From: Jidongwangia harbinensis
GTDB lineage: Bacteria; Actinomycetota; Actinomycetes; Mycobacteriales; Micromonosporaceae
Assembly (NCBI RefSeq): GCF_020216025.1
Contig: NZ_JAIWNC010000010.1
Span: forward strand, 231,594 to 295,593
Reading direction: 5' to 3'
Length of the DNA stretch: 64,000 nucleotides
The notes beneath the pieces were generated by a model, which saw only the letters and a program-made list of their open reading frames with translations, had not been told where the DNA came from and searched no databases. Shown here piece by piece: positions 33,223 through 41,876 of this stretch (positions within the stretch are counted from its first letter, which is position 1; each line of letters begins with the position of its first letter). Made by a program: the position numbers and the translations under genes.

Positions 33223-34614
33223 TCACTCCGCCCTGGCGCCGGTGCCGACCCACACCGCCTTCAGGTTGCAGAACTCCCGGATGCCGGCCGCGGACAGCTC
33301 CCGGCCGTATCCGGAGTTCTTCACCCCGCCGAACGGCAGCTGCGGGTACGACGTGGTCATCCCGTTGACGAACACCGCGCCGGCGTCCAGGTCGGTGATC
33401 AGCCGCTGCTGCTCGTCCGGGTCGGTGGTCCAGGCGTTCGAACCCAGCCCGAACGAGGTGCCGTTGGCCACCGCGACCGCCTCGTCGTACGAGCCGACCC
33501 GGTACACGCCGGCCACCGGGCCGAACACCTCCTCGGCGTACATCCGCATGTCCGGGGTGAGATCGGTGACCACGGTGGGCGGGTAGAACCAGCCGGGACC
33601 GTCCCCGCGCCGGCCGCCGGTGCGCACCGTGGCGCCCTTGGCGACCGCGTCCGCCACCTGCGCCTCGACGTCCGCGCGGCCCTGCTCGGTGGCCAGCGGT
33701 CCGACGTCGGTGCCGTCCGCCATCGGATCGCCCACGGTGAGCGCGGCCATCGCGGCCACGAACCGGGCGACGAACGCGTCGTAGACGTCGGTGTGCACGA
33801 TGAACCGCTTCGCCGCGATGCACGACTGGCCGTTGTTCTGGCAGCGTGCCGTGGTGGCCACCTGGGCGGCCCGGTCCAGGTCGGCCGACGGCAGCACCAG
33901 GAACGGGTCGCTGCCACCGAGCTCCAGCACGGTCTTCTTCAGCTCCCGCCCGGCGATCGCGGCTACGGCCCGGCCGGCCCCCTCGCTGCCGGTCAGCGTG
34001 GCCGCCCGGACCCGCGGGTCGGTGAGCACCTTCTCCACCGCGTCCGAGCCGACCAGCAGGGTCTGGAACGCGCCCGCCGGGAACCCCGCCCGGACGAACA
34101 GCTCACCCAGGTAGAGGGCGGTCTGCGGCACGTTCGAGGCGTGCTTGAGCAGGCCGGTGTTGCCGGCCATCAGGGCCGGGGCGGCGAACCGCATGGCCTG
34201 CCAGAGCGGGAAGTTCCACGGCATCACGGCCAGCACCGGCCCGAGCGGCTGGTAGCGGGCGTACGCCCGGGCCGCGCCCACCGCGCCCGCGTCGGCCGGC
34301 TCGTCGGCCAGGAACCGCTCGGCGTGCTCGGCGTAGAACCGGCACCCCGCGGCGCACTTGACCACCTCGGCCTTCGCCGCGGTCAGCGTCTTGCCCATCT
34401 CCCGGGTGATCAGCGCGCCCAGCTCGTCCTGCTCGGCCTCCAGCAGGTCCGCGGCGGCCCGCATCCAGGCCGCGCGCTGCGCGAACGTGGTGTCCCGCAG
34501 CGCCCGGAAGGCCGCCGAGGCGCGGCCGATCGCCGCGTCGATCTCACCGTCCGGCATCGGATCGAACGTCTTGAGCACCTCGCCGGTGGCCGGGTTCGTC
34601 GTCGCGATCGGCAT
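33223..34614 (-). CDS. NAD(P)-dependent succinate-semialdehyde/aldehyde dehydrogenase
   Basis: A 463-residue aldehyde dehydrogenase close to the GabD/Sad type. Landmarks are PLGPVLAVMPWNFPLWQAMR, the catalytic Glu region TVLELGGSDPFLV, the catalytic Cys in NNGQSCIAAKR and the EEVFGPVAGVYR box. It oxidises an aldehyde such as succinate semialdehyde to the acid, feeding the TCA cycle. No gabT or gabP neighbour is present, so the substrate is only inferred from similarity. It converges on the ChaB-like gene with 12 bp between the stops. Confidence 0.9.
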   Translation of the reverse strand: MPIATTNPATGEVLKTFDPMPDGEIDAAIGRASAAFRALRDTTFAQRAAWMRAAADLLEAEQDELGALITREMGKTLTAAKAEVVKCAAGCRFYAEHAERFLADEPADAGAVGAARAYARYQPLGPVLAVMPWNFPLWQAMRFAAPALMAGNTGLLKHASNVPQTALYLGELFVRAGFPAGAFQTLLVGSDAVEKVLTDPRVRAATLTGSEGAGRAVAAIAGRELKKTVLELGGSDPFLVLPSADLDRAAQVATTARCQNNGQSCIAAKRFIVHTDVYDAFVARFVAAMAALTVGDPMADGTDVGPLATEQGRADVEAQVADAVAKGATVRTGGRRGDGPGWFYPPTVVTDLTPDMRMYAEEVFGPVAGVYRVGSYDEAVAVANGTSFGLGSNAWTTDPDEQQRLITDLDAGAVFVNGMTTSYPQLPFGGVKNSGYGRELSAAGIREFCNLKAVWVGTGARAE

Positions 34615-34808
34615 CCGTCACCTCCATTGCTGGCCGTTGCCGTTGTCGCTACCCGCAGCCGGAGCCGCTAACCGCGGCGGTCCGCACGCGGTGCACCCAT
34701 CATGACGCGGTCCGGACGAACCCGGCACGAGGGTACGACCGGACCCGATCCGGCCCCGATGTGACCGGCGTGACGGCGGACCGTCCGGCGGGCGGCCATC
34801 ATCGCGGC

Positions 34809-35438
34809 ATGATCAACTGGTCCGGCTTCCTCCTCGCCGCCGTGCTGGTGTCGCTCATCCCGGGAGCGAACCAGCTGCTCGGCCTCAGCAACGCGGTCCG
34901 GTACGGCGTGGCCCGCGCGCTCGCCGGGATCGCCGGGCGACTAGCCGCGTTCGTGGTGCTGATCGGTCTCGTGGTGGCCGGGCTGGGCGCCGTGCTGGCC
35001 GCGTCCAGCACCGCACTGACCGTCGTCAAGTGGATCGGCGTCGGCTACCTGGTGTGGCTCGGCGTGACCACGCTGCGCCGGGCCGCGCTGGCGCCCCCGC
35101 CGGTGACCGGGCCGGCCACCGCCCCGGCGCCGGGTTGGTGGCCGCTCGCCGCGACCGAGTTCGCCGTGGCGATCAGCAACCCCAAGGCGCTGCTGCTGTT
35201 CGCCGCGCTGCTGCCGCAGTTCGCCACGGTCACCGGCGGCGGGGGCGGCGCGCAGATCGCCGTCCTCGGCGCGGCCTACCTCGGCATCGAGCTGCTCGTC
35301 GGGCTGGGCTACGTGGCGGCCGGCGCGGGTCTGGGCGCGGTCGGTGTCCCGGCCCGGATGCAGCGCCGCGTCGACGTCGGCGCGGGCGTGTGCTTCGTCG
35401 GCATGGCGGGCCTGCTCGCGCTCGACGAGGCGGTCTGA
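34809..35438 (+). CDS. LysE/RhtB-family exporter
   Basis: A 209-residue membrane protein with six helices. The conserved opening FLLAAVLVSLIPGANQLLGL and the AVAISNPKALLLFAALLPQF segment identify the LysE/RhtB amino-acid exporter family. The ATG at 34809 begins directly before the first helix. It stands alone between a divergent dehydrogenase and a convergent zinc-finger gene, and its substrate is unknown. Confidence 0.9.
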   Translation: MINWSGFLLAAVLVSLIPGANQLLGLSNAVRYGVARALAGIAGRLAAFVVLIGLVVAGLGAVLAASSTALTVVKWIGVGYLVWLGVTTLRRAALAPPPVTGPATAPAPGWWPLAATEFAVAISNPKALLLFAALLPQFATVTGGGGGAQIAVLGAAYLGIELLVGLGYVAAGAGLGAVGVPARMQRRVDVGAGVCFVGMAGLLALDEAV

Positions 35439-35486
35439 CCTTCGGGGGTACGCCGGCAGCGGCCCGGCCGGCCGCACCGGCCCCGG

Positions 35487-35810
35487 CTAGGACGGCTCCC
35501 GGACCGAGCCGCAGGGCGTGCAGAACCGGGCGTCCGGAGCGGCCCGCAGCCGGCCCAGCGGGATGTCGTGACCGCAGGCCTCGCAGATGCCGTACCTGCC
35601 CTCCGCCATCCGGTGCAGTGCCCGCGTCGTGTCGGTGACACCCTGCCGGGCCGCGGTGATCAGCGCGTCCAGGACGTCGTGGTGGTACTCGTCGGTGCCG
35701 GCCGGACGGCCGTGCCGGGTCAGTTCGGTGAGCCAGATCGTGTGGGTGTGCAGGCTTTCCTCGAGCATCGCGCGGAGCAGAGCGGTGGGGCGGTGGACGG
35801 TGTCGGGCAC
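35487..35810 (-). CDS. DksA/TraR-type zinc-finger protein
   Basis: A 107-residue protein with a helical N-terminus (LLRAMLEESLHTHTIWLTEL) and a four-cysteine zinc finger, C76-x2-C79...C97-x2-C100 (GICEACGHDIPLGRLRA... FCTPC). DksA/TraR proteins bind RNA polymerase through the secondary channel; this short actinobacterial form may do so or act as a stress factor. The GTG at 35808-35810 follows GAGAGGAG on the minus strand. Two further in-frame starts upstream look like non-coding sequence. Confidence 0.85.
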   Translation of the reverse strand: MPDTVHRPTALLRAMLEESLHTHTIWLTELTRHGRPAGTDEYHHDVLDALITAARQGVTDTTRALHRMAEGRYGICEACGHDIPLGRLRAAPDARFCTPCGSVREPS

Positions 35811-35995
35811 GGGGGTGACTCCTCTCGGAGAGGGCGTCGCGGTACGCCCAGACTGCACCTTTCGCCCGGCCCGCACAGGAGTCGGCGCCGGTCGAAAAAG
35901 GCCCCGGACGCTTCCGGTGCCCGGCAACGAAGCCGCGGTTCACGAGCCGTCCCCGCGGGTCCGCATCCGGGCCCCGGGTGCCGTAGCGTGAACGG

Positions 35996-37225
35996 GTGCC
36001 TACCGGTAAGGAGCGCGATCGCCGACCGCCGGCCCCCGACGACCGGTGGCTCGCCGAGGTCGCCGCCGGCGCCGGCCGCGACGCCGGCGACATCCCGGTC
36101 TCGCTGCTCGGCGACTACCTGACCCTGCTGGCCGACGCCGCCACCACCGGGCGCAAGCCCAGGCGGGCGGAACTCGACGCGGTCGAGGTGCTCGGCCGGC
36201 GGGCCGCCGAACAGGGCATCTCGGCGGGCCGGGTGGTCCAGCTGTACCTGTCCGCGGCGCGCCGGCTCTGGCACGACCTGCCCGCGGTGGTGCAGACCCG
36301 CGACCGCGAGGCGGTACGCGCCGCGGCCGCCGCGGTCCTGCAGGTGATCGACGACGCCGTGGCGACGCTCGCCGAGGGGTACGCCGTGGCCCGGCGCGAC
36401 CTGGTCCGCCGGGAGGAGTCCCTGCGCCGGGAACTCGTCGACGACCTGCTGCGCGGCGACTCCGACCTGGGTGCGCTGATGGACCGGGCCGAACCGTTCG
36501 GCCTGGACCTGGCGCGCGTGCATCAGGTCGCCCTGGCCGCGCCGAGCCGGCGGCTGCCGGACACCGACGCCGCGATCACCGCGCTGGAGGCGGTCATCTT
36601 CGACCGGCTGGGCGACCGCGACGTGCTGGTGGCGACGAAGGACGGCCTGCTGGTGGTGCTGGCGCCGGCCGCCGTCGGCACGGGACCGGCCCCGCCCGAC
36701 CGGGACCCGGCGGACGACCTCGGCCGGTTGCTGCACGGCGAGCTGTGCCGGCTGCCGCGCGGACGGCCGTGGCAGGTCGCGGTCGGCCGCCCGCACCCCG
36801 GGCTGTACGGCATCGCCCGCTCCTACGAAGAGGCGCGCGAGGCGCTCACCATGGCCGCCCGGCTGCGCGTCAACTCTCCCGTGGTGAGCGCACGTGACCT
36901 GCTCATCTACCGGGTGCTGCTGCGCGACCAACCGGCCATCGTGGAACTGGTGCACGCCGTGCTCAGCCCGCTGCAGCAGGCCCGGGGCGGCGCCGAACCG
37001 CTGCTCGACACGCTGCAGGCGTACTTCGACACCGGGGGAGTGGCGACCGAGTCGGCGAAGCGCCTGCACGTGTCGGTGCGGGCGGTGACCTACCGGCTGC
37101 ACCGCATCCACGTCCTCACCGGCTACCGCCCGGCCGACCCCACGCAGCGCTTCACGCTGCAGGCGGCGGTGCTCGGCGCGCGGGCGCTGAACTGGCCGCA
37201 CGAGGACCTGCCGGCGTCCGGCTGA
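35996..37225 (+). CDS. PucR/CdaR-type transcriptional regulator
   Basis: A 409-residue regulator. The first 140 residues are a RsbRD-like helical sensor (LLADAATTGRKPRRAELDAV, then AGRVVQLYLSAARRLWHDL). A GGDEF-like GAF-less middle follows, and the C-terminal PucR HTH_30 domain (about 340-395) contains TESAKRLHVSVRAVTYRLHRI. Members of this family control catabolic or developmental genes. GTG start at 35996. No obvious target operon is adjacent; the small gene at 37257 follows after 31 bp and may be co-transcribed. Confidence 0.87.
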   Translation: MPTGKERDRRPPAPDDRWLAEVAAGAGRDAGDIPVSLLGDYLTLLADAATTGRKPRRAELDAVEVLGRRAAEQGISAGRVVQLYLSAARRLWHDLPAVVQTRDREAVRAAAAAVLQVIDDAVATLAEGYAVARRDLVRREESLRRELVDDLLRGDSDLGALMDRAEPFGLDLARVHQVALAAPSRRLPDTDAAITALEAVIFDRLGDRDVLVATKDGLLVVLAPAAVGTGPAPPDRDPADDLGRLLHGELCRLPRGRPWQVAVGRPHPGLYGIARSYEEAREALTMAARLRVNSPVVSARDLLIYRVLLRDQPAIVELVHAVLSPLQQARGGAEPLLDTLQAYFDTGGVATESAKRLHVSVRAVTYRLHRIHVLTGYRPADPTQRFTLQAAVLGARALNWPHEDLPASG

Positions 37226-37256
37226 GCGTGGCCGCCGGGATCGTAAGGTGGGCGGC

Positions 37257-37454
37257 ATGAGCGACGACCTCGACCGTCTGCGCCGCTGGGAGGACGCCGG
37301 CGGCACCTTCAAGGTGCTGGGCCGCACCCCGACCGAGGTGGTCGTCGCGCTGCTCACCTGCGACGCGGGCGAGGAGATCGACCGGTTCCGGTCCGGCCAG
37401 GCCGCCCTGCTGGCGTACCTCGACACCCCCTCACCGCCGGGCGTTTCGCCGTAG
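37257..37454 (+). CDS. Small conserved hypothetical protein (65 aa)
   Basis: A 65-residue soluble protein: MSDDLDRLRRWEDAGGTFKV followed by a strand-helix GRTPTEVVVALLTCDAGEEIDRF. Its pattern (RLRRWEDAGG..., VxLLxCDxGEEVDR) recurs as small uncharacterised actinobacterial proteins, but no function is known to me. It lies 31 bp after the PucR-type regulator and 50 bp before the S41 peptidase, on the same strand. Confidence 0.75.
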   Translation: MSDDLDRLRRWEDAGGTFKVLGRTPTEVVVALLTCDAGEEIDRFRSGQAALLAYLDTPSPPGVSP

Positions 37455-37504
37455 GCGCAGCGGATCGCCCGCCGGAAGCGCCCGGGCTGCCCTACCGTCG
37501 GATC

Positions 37505-38371
37505 ATGCCGACCGACGCCACTGACACCGTCGCCGACCTCAGCGGCCGGCTCGTCCACTGGCTGCACCGGCTGATGCCGGCCGGCCCGCGACTCGACCGG
37601 CTCACCGCCGACCTGACCGCGGCGTTCGCCACCGACCGGACCCCGCTCGACGAGGCCGCCTGCCGCGCGGTGCAGGACTGCGCCCAGCGCCACTCCCGCC
37701 ACCTCGAACTGCACTTCGAGTCGGCGAGCACGGCCAGACCGGACGACGAGCCGGCCGGCTGGCCACCGGCGGACCCGGCCGCGGCGCGGGCACACGGCGG
37801 CGGCGTCACCGGGGTACGCCGGCTCGACGACGGTACGGCCGTCGTCACGCTCGACGCGCTGGAGTCGGCCGTCGTCGCGCTGCCCTACGTCGGCGCCGCC
37901 TTCACGCTGGCCGCCGGCGCGCCACGGCTGGTCCTCGACCTGCGGGGCAACGGCGGTGGCGACCCGGCGACCGTCGCCGCGGTGGCCGGCCGCCTGCTCG
38001 GCGACGACGCCCGCCACCTGTCCGACGTGGTCTACCGCGACCGCCGCCGGCAGTGGTGGACTCCCGACCGGCCGGACGGCACCACGTTCACCGGCCCGGT
38101 CGCGGTCCTGGTCGGCCCCCGGACGTACTCCTCGGCCGAGGCGCTCGCCTACCACCTGCAGGCGCGGCGCCGGGTCACCGTGGTGGGCGAACCGACCCGC
38201 GGCGCCGCCGACCACGTCACGCCGATCCGGCTCACCCGGCAGGTGTTCGGAATCCTGCCCGAGGCGTACGTGCTGGACGCGGCCACCGGCGGCAACTGGG
38301 AGGGCACCGGCGTGGTCCCGGACGTGGCCAGCCCGGCGGAGAAGGCGCTCGAGGCCGCCCTGCAGGTGTGA
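37505..38371 (+). CDS. S41-family (tail-specific protease-like) peptidase
   Basis: A 288-residue protein with an N-terminal helical segment and a C-terminal S41 peptidase domain. The ClpP-like core appears in PRLVLDLRGNGGGDPATVA, VAVLVGPRTYSSAEALAYHL (Ser nucleophile region) and VTVVGEPTRGAADHVTPIRL. No PDZ domain or signal peptide is evident, so it is like the short IRBP-type actinobacterial members rather than CtpA. The substrate is unknown. Confidence 0.85.
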   Translation: MPTDATDTVADLSGRLVHWLHRLMPAGPRLDRLTADLTAAFATDRTPLDEAACRAVQDCAQRHSRHLELHFESASTARPDDEPAGWPPADPAAARAHGGGVTGVRRLDDGTAVVTLDALESAVVALPYVGAAFTLAAGAPRLVLDLRGNGGGDPATVAAVAGRLLGDDARHLSDVVYRDRRRQWWTPDRPDGTTFTGPVAVLVGPRTYSSAEALAYHLQARRRVTVVGEPTRGAADHVTPIRLTRQVFGILPEAYVLDAATGGNWEGTGVVPDVASPAEKALEAALQV

Positions 38372-38407
38372 CGGTGTCCCGGTGGTCGTCATCCGGGCCG
38401 GGGACGT

Positions 38408-38620
38408 CGGGCCGCGGAGCGGCTGATCGAGCGCGGTGCCCGGATCACCCTGCACGACGCGGCCACACTCGGCCGGATCGACGACGTGGCGGCGTTCTTC
38501 GCCGGCCCCGCGCCGCCCGGTCCGGACGAGGTCACCGCGGCGTTCTGGAACGCCTCCCACGGCGGAAGCGAGCAGTGCGCGGGCCACCTGCTCGACCGCG
38601 GCGCTGACCGCGACCGGCGT
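38408..38620 (+). pseudogene. Ankyrin-repeat protein fragment
   Basis: The plus-strand frame here reads RAAERLIERGARITLHDAAT, then LGRIDDVAAFFAG, FWNASHGGSEQCAGHLLDRG and ADRD. This is a clear pair of ankyrin repeats of the kind found in actinobacterial ankyrin proteins. There is no start codon or ribosome site in front, the first repeats are missing, and the frame runs on into the hemerythrin gene's opposite strand. It is therefore a truncated relic. Confidence 0.75.
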
Positions 38621-38637
38621 TCCACCGGGCGGAGCGG

Positions 38638-39201
38638 TCAGCGGGTGGCGCGCCCGGTCAGCTTGTCCTTGAGGCGGTCGACCAGGCCCACCCCGGGGCC
38701 CACCACCTTGTGGAACAGTTCGCTGTTGGGCGCGCCCGGGTGCGGCCGGGTGGGCGCGAGCCTCTTAGCGGTCTCCACCTTGCCGGCCAGTTCCGTCAGT
38801 TCCTCCCGCGGGATCCGCCGGCGCAGCTCCGGGAACTGCTCGGACTCCTCGTCCTGCACGTGGTCGGCCAGGAGCGTCTCCAGCTTGCGCAGCGCCTCGT
38901 CGAACTCGGGGCTGGACACGTCGGCCCCTTCCAGGGCCTTCATGGTCACTTCGAGTTCCTTGTGCTCCTCGACGTCGTGCTCGACCGCCTTGTCGCCCTC
39001 CGGCAGGTACTTGCGCATCGCCGGGTAGACGTACATCTCCTCGGCCACGGCGTGCCGGACGAGTTCACTGATGGCGGTGTCGGTCAGGTCGCGCCGGATC
39101 ATCGGGTCCCGGATCGTCCAGATCTCACCGATCAGGGCGGTCACGTCGCGGTGATCGCTGATCAGAATGTCGATCACGTCGCCGGTCTGGTTGTCGGTCA
39201 T
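38638..39201 (-). CDS. Hemerythrin HHE-domain protein
   Basis: A 187-residue protein with a hemerythrin-like four-helix domain. Metal-ligand candidates are DVIDILISDHRDVTALI (His17), SELVRHAVAEEMYVYPAM (His and Glu), KAVEHDVEEHKELE and LLADHVQDEESEQFPEL. Such proteins bind a di-iron centre and act in oxygen or nitric-oxide sensing or in iron storage. A 50-residue basic C-terminal tail follows. Alone in its transcription unit; good GGAGG-like sequence precedes the ATG. Confidence 0.9.
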   Translation of the reverse strand: MTDNQTGDVIDILISDHRDVTALIGEIWTIRDPMIRRDLTDTAISELVRHAVAEEMYVYPAMRKYLPEGDKAVEHDVEEHKELEVTMKALEGADVSSPEFDEALRKLETLLADHVQDEESEQFPELRRRIPREELTELAGKVETAKRLAPTRPHPGAPNSELFHKVVGPGVGLVDRLKDKLTGRATR

Positions 39202-39592
39202 GATTCCTCCGCAGGTCGCGTCTGTGTCGCTTGGCTACCCCGCGTACGGACGATTACTCCGCCCGATTTCCGTGGGCCCGCACCCGGGTCACTGCCGAAC
39301 CGCTACCGTTCCACCGCCGGTCCGCCGCCAGACTCGACGAGTGGTGGTGATCAGCAGTTGGAGCATCGGCGACCGGCGGCAGAGCCGGCTGGACGTCGCC
39401 CGGGAACTGGTCACCGTGTGGGCGGTGCACCTGCACCGGTCGTACCGCCTGATGCGCGGCGCCGGCCCGGGCTGACCCCGGTCCTCGGTCTCGTTCTCAG
39501 GAATGCCCACCCGGCGCCGTAACGGCGGCGGGAACCGGACGGTTGGAACGGCGTAACAGCGTTCGCACCAGCCGTTCACCGTCCGGAGCACC
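39202..39592. other. Intergenic region between hemerythrin and acyltransferase genes
   Basis: No confident gene is seen in these 391 bp. A 44-codon plus-strand frame (GTG at 39341 to TGA at 39475) contains SRLDVARELVTVWAVHLHRS, which looks helical, but it has no clear ribosome site and I do not recognise it. Divergent promoters for the two flanking genes must lie here. Confidence 0.4.
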
Positions 39593-41383
39593 ATGCTGCC
39601 CAGCGCGTCCACCGCCACGCCCGTACCGCGGACCCGACGCTCCGTCCCGGGCTCCGACACCGCGCCCCGGTCCGGCCCGGCGCCGGCCGTACCCCGGATG
39701 GGTTGGCTCGACGCCCTCCGCGGCCTGGCCGCGCTGGTCGTGGTGTTCTACCACTTCGCCGACCATCTGCTCGGCGGGGTACTCCGGCTCTTCGACGGCT
39801 GGTTGTGGACCGGCCGCTACGGGGTCATGCTCTTCTTCCTGGTGAGCGGTTACGTCATCCCGATGTCCCTGGAGCGGTACGGCAACCTCCGCCGCTTCTG
39901 GCTCGGCCGCCTCTTCCGCATCTACCCGGCGTGGCTGCTCGCCGTGGTGCTGGCCGGCGTCGCGATCGCGGTCCTGGACCACCGGCGGATGCCCGCGGCG
40001 CTGACCGCCGACCCGGTGGCCGGCGCGCTGGCCCACCTGACCATGCTGCAGGAACTGCTCGGGCTGCCCAACCTGCTCGGCGTCTTCTGGACGCTGTCCT
40101 ACGAGATGGTGTTCTACCTGTTCATGTCCGCGCTGTTCGTGTTCGGCCTGCACCGCAGGCCGGCCGTGTTCGCGATCGGCATCGCCGCAGCCGCGCTGGC
40201 CGGCGGCTGGAACCTGCCGGACGGCGCGTTCACCGCACGCGGCCCCGGCCCGCTGGTCACCACGGTCCTGGTCACCGCGGTGGTGATCGGCAGCGTGCTC
40301 GCGTACCTGAGTGGCCGGCGCACCGCAGCCGTGGTCGCCGCCGGCGCCGGGCTGGGGATCATCGCGTTGCCGGCGCTGAACGGTGCCGCCGTCGCCGCCA
40401 GCCACGCCTCCGGGTCCTGGCAGGCGCTCACGTTCCTGGCGATCATGTTCTGCGGCAGCGTCATCCACGCCGCCCAGCACGGCCGCCTGCGCCGCCGCGC
40501 CGCGGCCGCCGCGCTGGCCACGGCGGCGGCCTGCCTGCTGCTGTCGGCCTGGTGGAACACCCCCCGCCCCGGCCAGTCCGCCGAGGCGGCCGACCGGGCC
40601 CGGACCGTGGCGATCGGCACGTTGCTCGCGGTCGCCGTCACCTTCGCCATCGGGTACGCCTGGCGGCACCGGCGAGTGCCGGACTGGGCCGCCTGGCTGG
40701 GCCGGATCAGCTACTCCGTCTACCTGCTGCACCCCCTGCTGCTGTGGATCCTCGACCCCTACCTGGACGAGGCGCGCCGGCTCGCGGTGCCGGTGAAGCT
40801 CCTGATCGCGGTGGGCTATCTGTCGATCGTGCTGATCGGGTCGAGCCTGGCGTACCGGTGGGTCGAACTGCCCGGCCAGGCGCTGGGGAAACGGGTCGGC
40901 CGGGCGGTGGAGCGGCGCTGGAGCTTGGCGGGACGGCATGCGGCCTCCGAGGGACGGCGTGCGGCCCCGGTGGAGCGGCGTCCGGCCTCGGCGGAGCAGG
41001 GTGGGGATTCGGAGGAGCGGGGCGCGGGCCGGGATGGGGAGTGGGTGGGGGAACAGCGGTTGAGCGGGGAGGTTCCGGACCGGCGGCCGGGCGCCGAGGC
41101 CGGACGCCGGGCTGCGGATGTGCGCGGAACGGGGGCACGGGTGGCGGGCCGGTCCGGGGACAGGTGGCTGGTCGCGGACGCCGCGGAGGGGCCGCGTGGC
41201 GGCGGCCGGGCCGGTGCACCGTGGCCGGGGTCGGGCGGTTCGGGCGGGTCGGGCGGGTCGGACGGTTCGGGCGGGTCGGGCGGTTCGGGCGGCAGCCGGG
41301 TGCTCAACCGGCAGGGCGAGGCGGAGCCGCCGGTGAAGCCGCGCACGCCGGAGCCCGACAGCGCGCCACCCACCCACGGCTGA
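39593..41383 (+). CDS. OafA/acyltransferase-3 family membrane protein with repeat-rich tail
   Basis: A 596-residue membrane acyltransferase. The acyltransferase-3 core (about residues 37-430, ten helices) opens with GWLDALRGLAALVVVFYHFA (catalytic-side His) and contains MLFFLVSGYVI, RRFWLGRLFRIYPAWLLAV and WTLSYEMVFYLF. The family O-acetylates sugars or lipids at the membrane. The last 150 residues are charged, low-complexity and end in a nine-base DNA repeat encoding Gly-Gly-Ser units (41230-41300). That tail is cytoplasmic and not part of the usual family. ATG at 39593 with GGAG upstream. Confidence 0.88.
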   Translation: MLPSASTATPVPRTRRSVPGSDTAPRSGPAPAVPRMGWLDALRGLAALVVVFYHFADHLLGGVLRLFDGWLWTGRYGVMLFFLVSGYVIPMSLERYGNLRRFWLGRLFRIYPAWLLAVVLAGVAIAVLDHRRMPAALTADPVAGALAHLTMLQELLGLPNLLGVFWTLSYEMVFYLFMSALFVFGLHRRPAVFAIGIAAAALAGGWNLPDGAFTARGPGPLVTTVLVTAVVIGSVLAYLSGRRTAAVVAAGAGLGIIALPALNGAAVAASHASGSWQALTFLAIMFCGSVIHAAQHGRLRRRAAAAALATAAACLLLSAWWNTPRPGQSAEAADRARTVAIGTLLAVAVTFAIGYAWRHRRVPDWAAWLGRISYSVYLLHPLLLWILDPYLDEARRLAVPVKLLIAVGYLSIVLIGSSLAYRWVELPGQALGKRVGRAVERRWSLAGRHAASEGRRAAPVERRPASAEQGGDSEERGAGRDGEWVGEQRLSGEVPDRRPGAEAGRRAADVRGTGARVAGRSGDRWLVADAAEGPRGGGRAGAPWPGSGGSGGSGGSDGSGGSGGSGGSRVLNRQGEAEPPVKPRTPEPDSAPPTHG

Positions 41384-41460
41384 ACGGCCACGTGGCCCCG
41401 CGCCGCCTCGCCTCCATCCCGCCTCCACCCCGGCCGCCCGGTCCAGCGGCGGCGACGCCC
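41384..41460. other. Short spacer before repeat array B
   Basis: This stretch is C-rich sequence after the acyltransferase stop, and no gene or signal was recognised in it. Confidence 0.3.
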
Positions 41461-41740
41461 GTGGGGAGCTGTGGTGCGCTGCGTGCCGTAACTGTGCACG
41501 CGCAGGTGCTGCGTTGGGTGTGTGGGGAGCTGTGGTGCGCTGCGTGCCGTAACTGTGCACGCGCAGGTGTTGCGTTGGGTGTGTGGGGAGCTGTGGTGCG
41601 CTGCGTGCCGTAACTGTCCACGCGCAGGTGCTGCGTTGTGGGCGTGGGGAGCTGTGGTGCGCTGCGTGCCGTAACCCTGCACACGGAGGTCCCGCGTTGG
41701 GTGTGTGGGGAGCTGTGGTGCGCCGTAGCTACGCGCACGC
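41461..41740 (+). repeat. 61-bp tandem repeat array B
   Basis: GTGGGGAGCTGTGGTGCG begins at 41461, 41522, 41583, 41644 and 41705: five copies at an exact 61-bp period, the last partial. Each unit continues with TGCGTGCCGTAAC and CACGCGCAGGTG. Length, order of blocks and orientation match array A at 6661-6930, so the two are one repeat family. It lies between the convergent 3' ends of the acyltransferase and ricin-lectin genes. The partial last copy ends in CGTAGCTACG, a perfect 10-bp palindrome (41724-41733). Confidence 0.92.
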
Positions 41741-41876
41741 GGCGGCCACGACCGTTGAGCGCCGACGTCGCGGATCGGCGGCGATGTCGTGGAGTTGTGG
41801 TCGAAATAGAGCCGTGGCTGCACGACTTCTCCGGCCGGCGGCGCGTGGCGTCAGGCCTGGGTCCTGATCGGCCGCG
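41741..41876. other. Non-coding stretch carrying the array-associated motif
   Basis: GGCTGCACGACTTC at 41816-41829 directly followed by TCCGGCCGG at 41830-41838 repeats, on the opposite strand, the motif found beside array A. No gene is seen. Confidence 0.6.

Noticed and set aside
39341..39475. 44-codon small frame ending RLMRGAGPG
   Set aside because: It has no ribosome site and no recognised similarity; it is mentioned only in the intergenic entry.
41461..41740. Regular 61-bp spacing considered as a CRISPR array
   Set aside because: The whole unit repeats with no unique spacers, and no cas genes are near.
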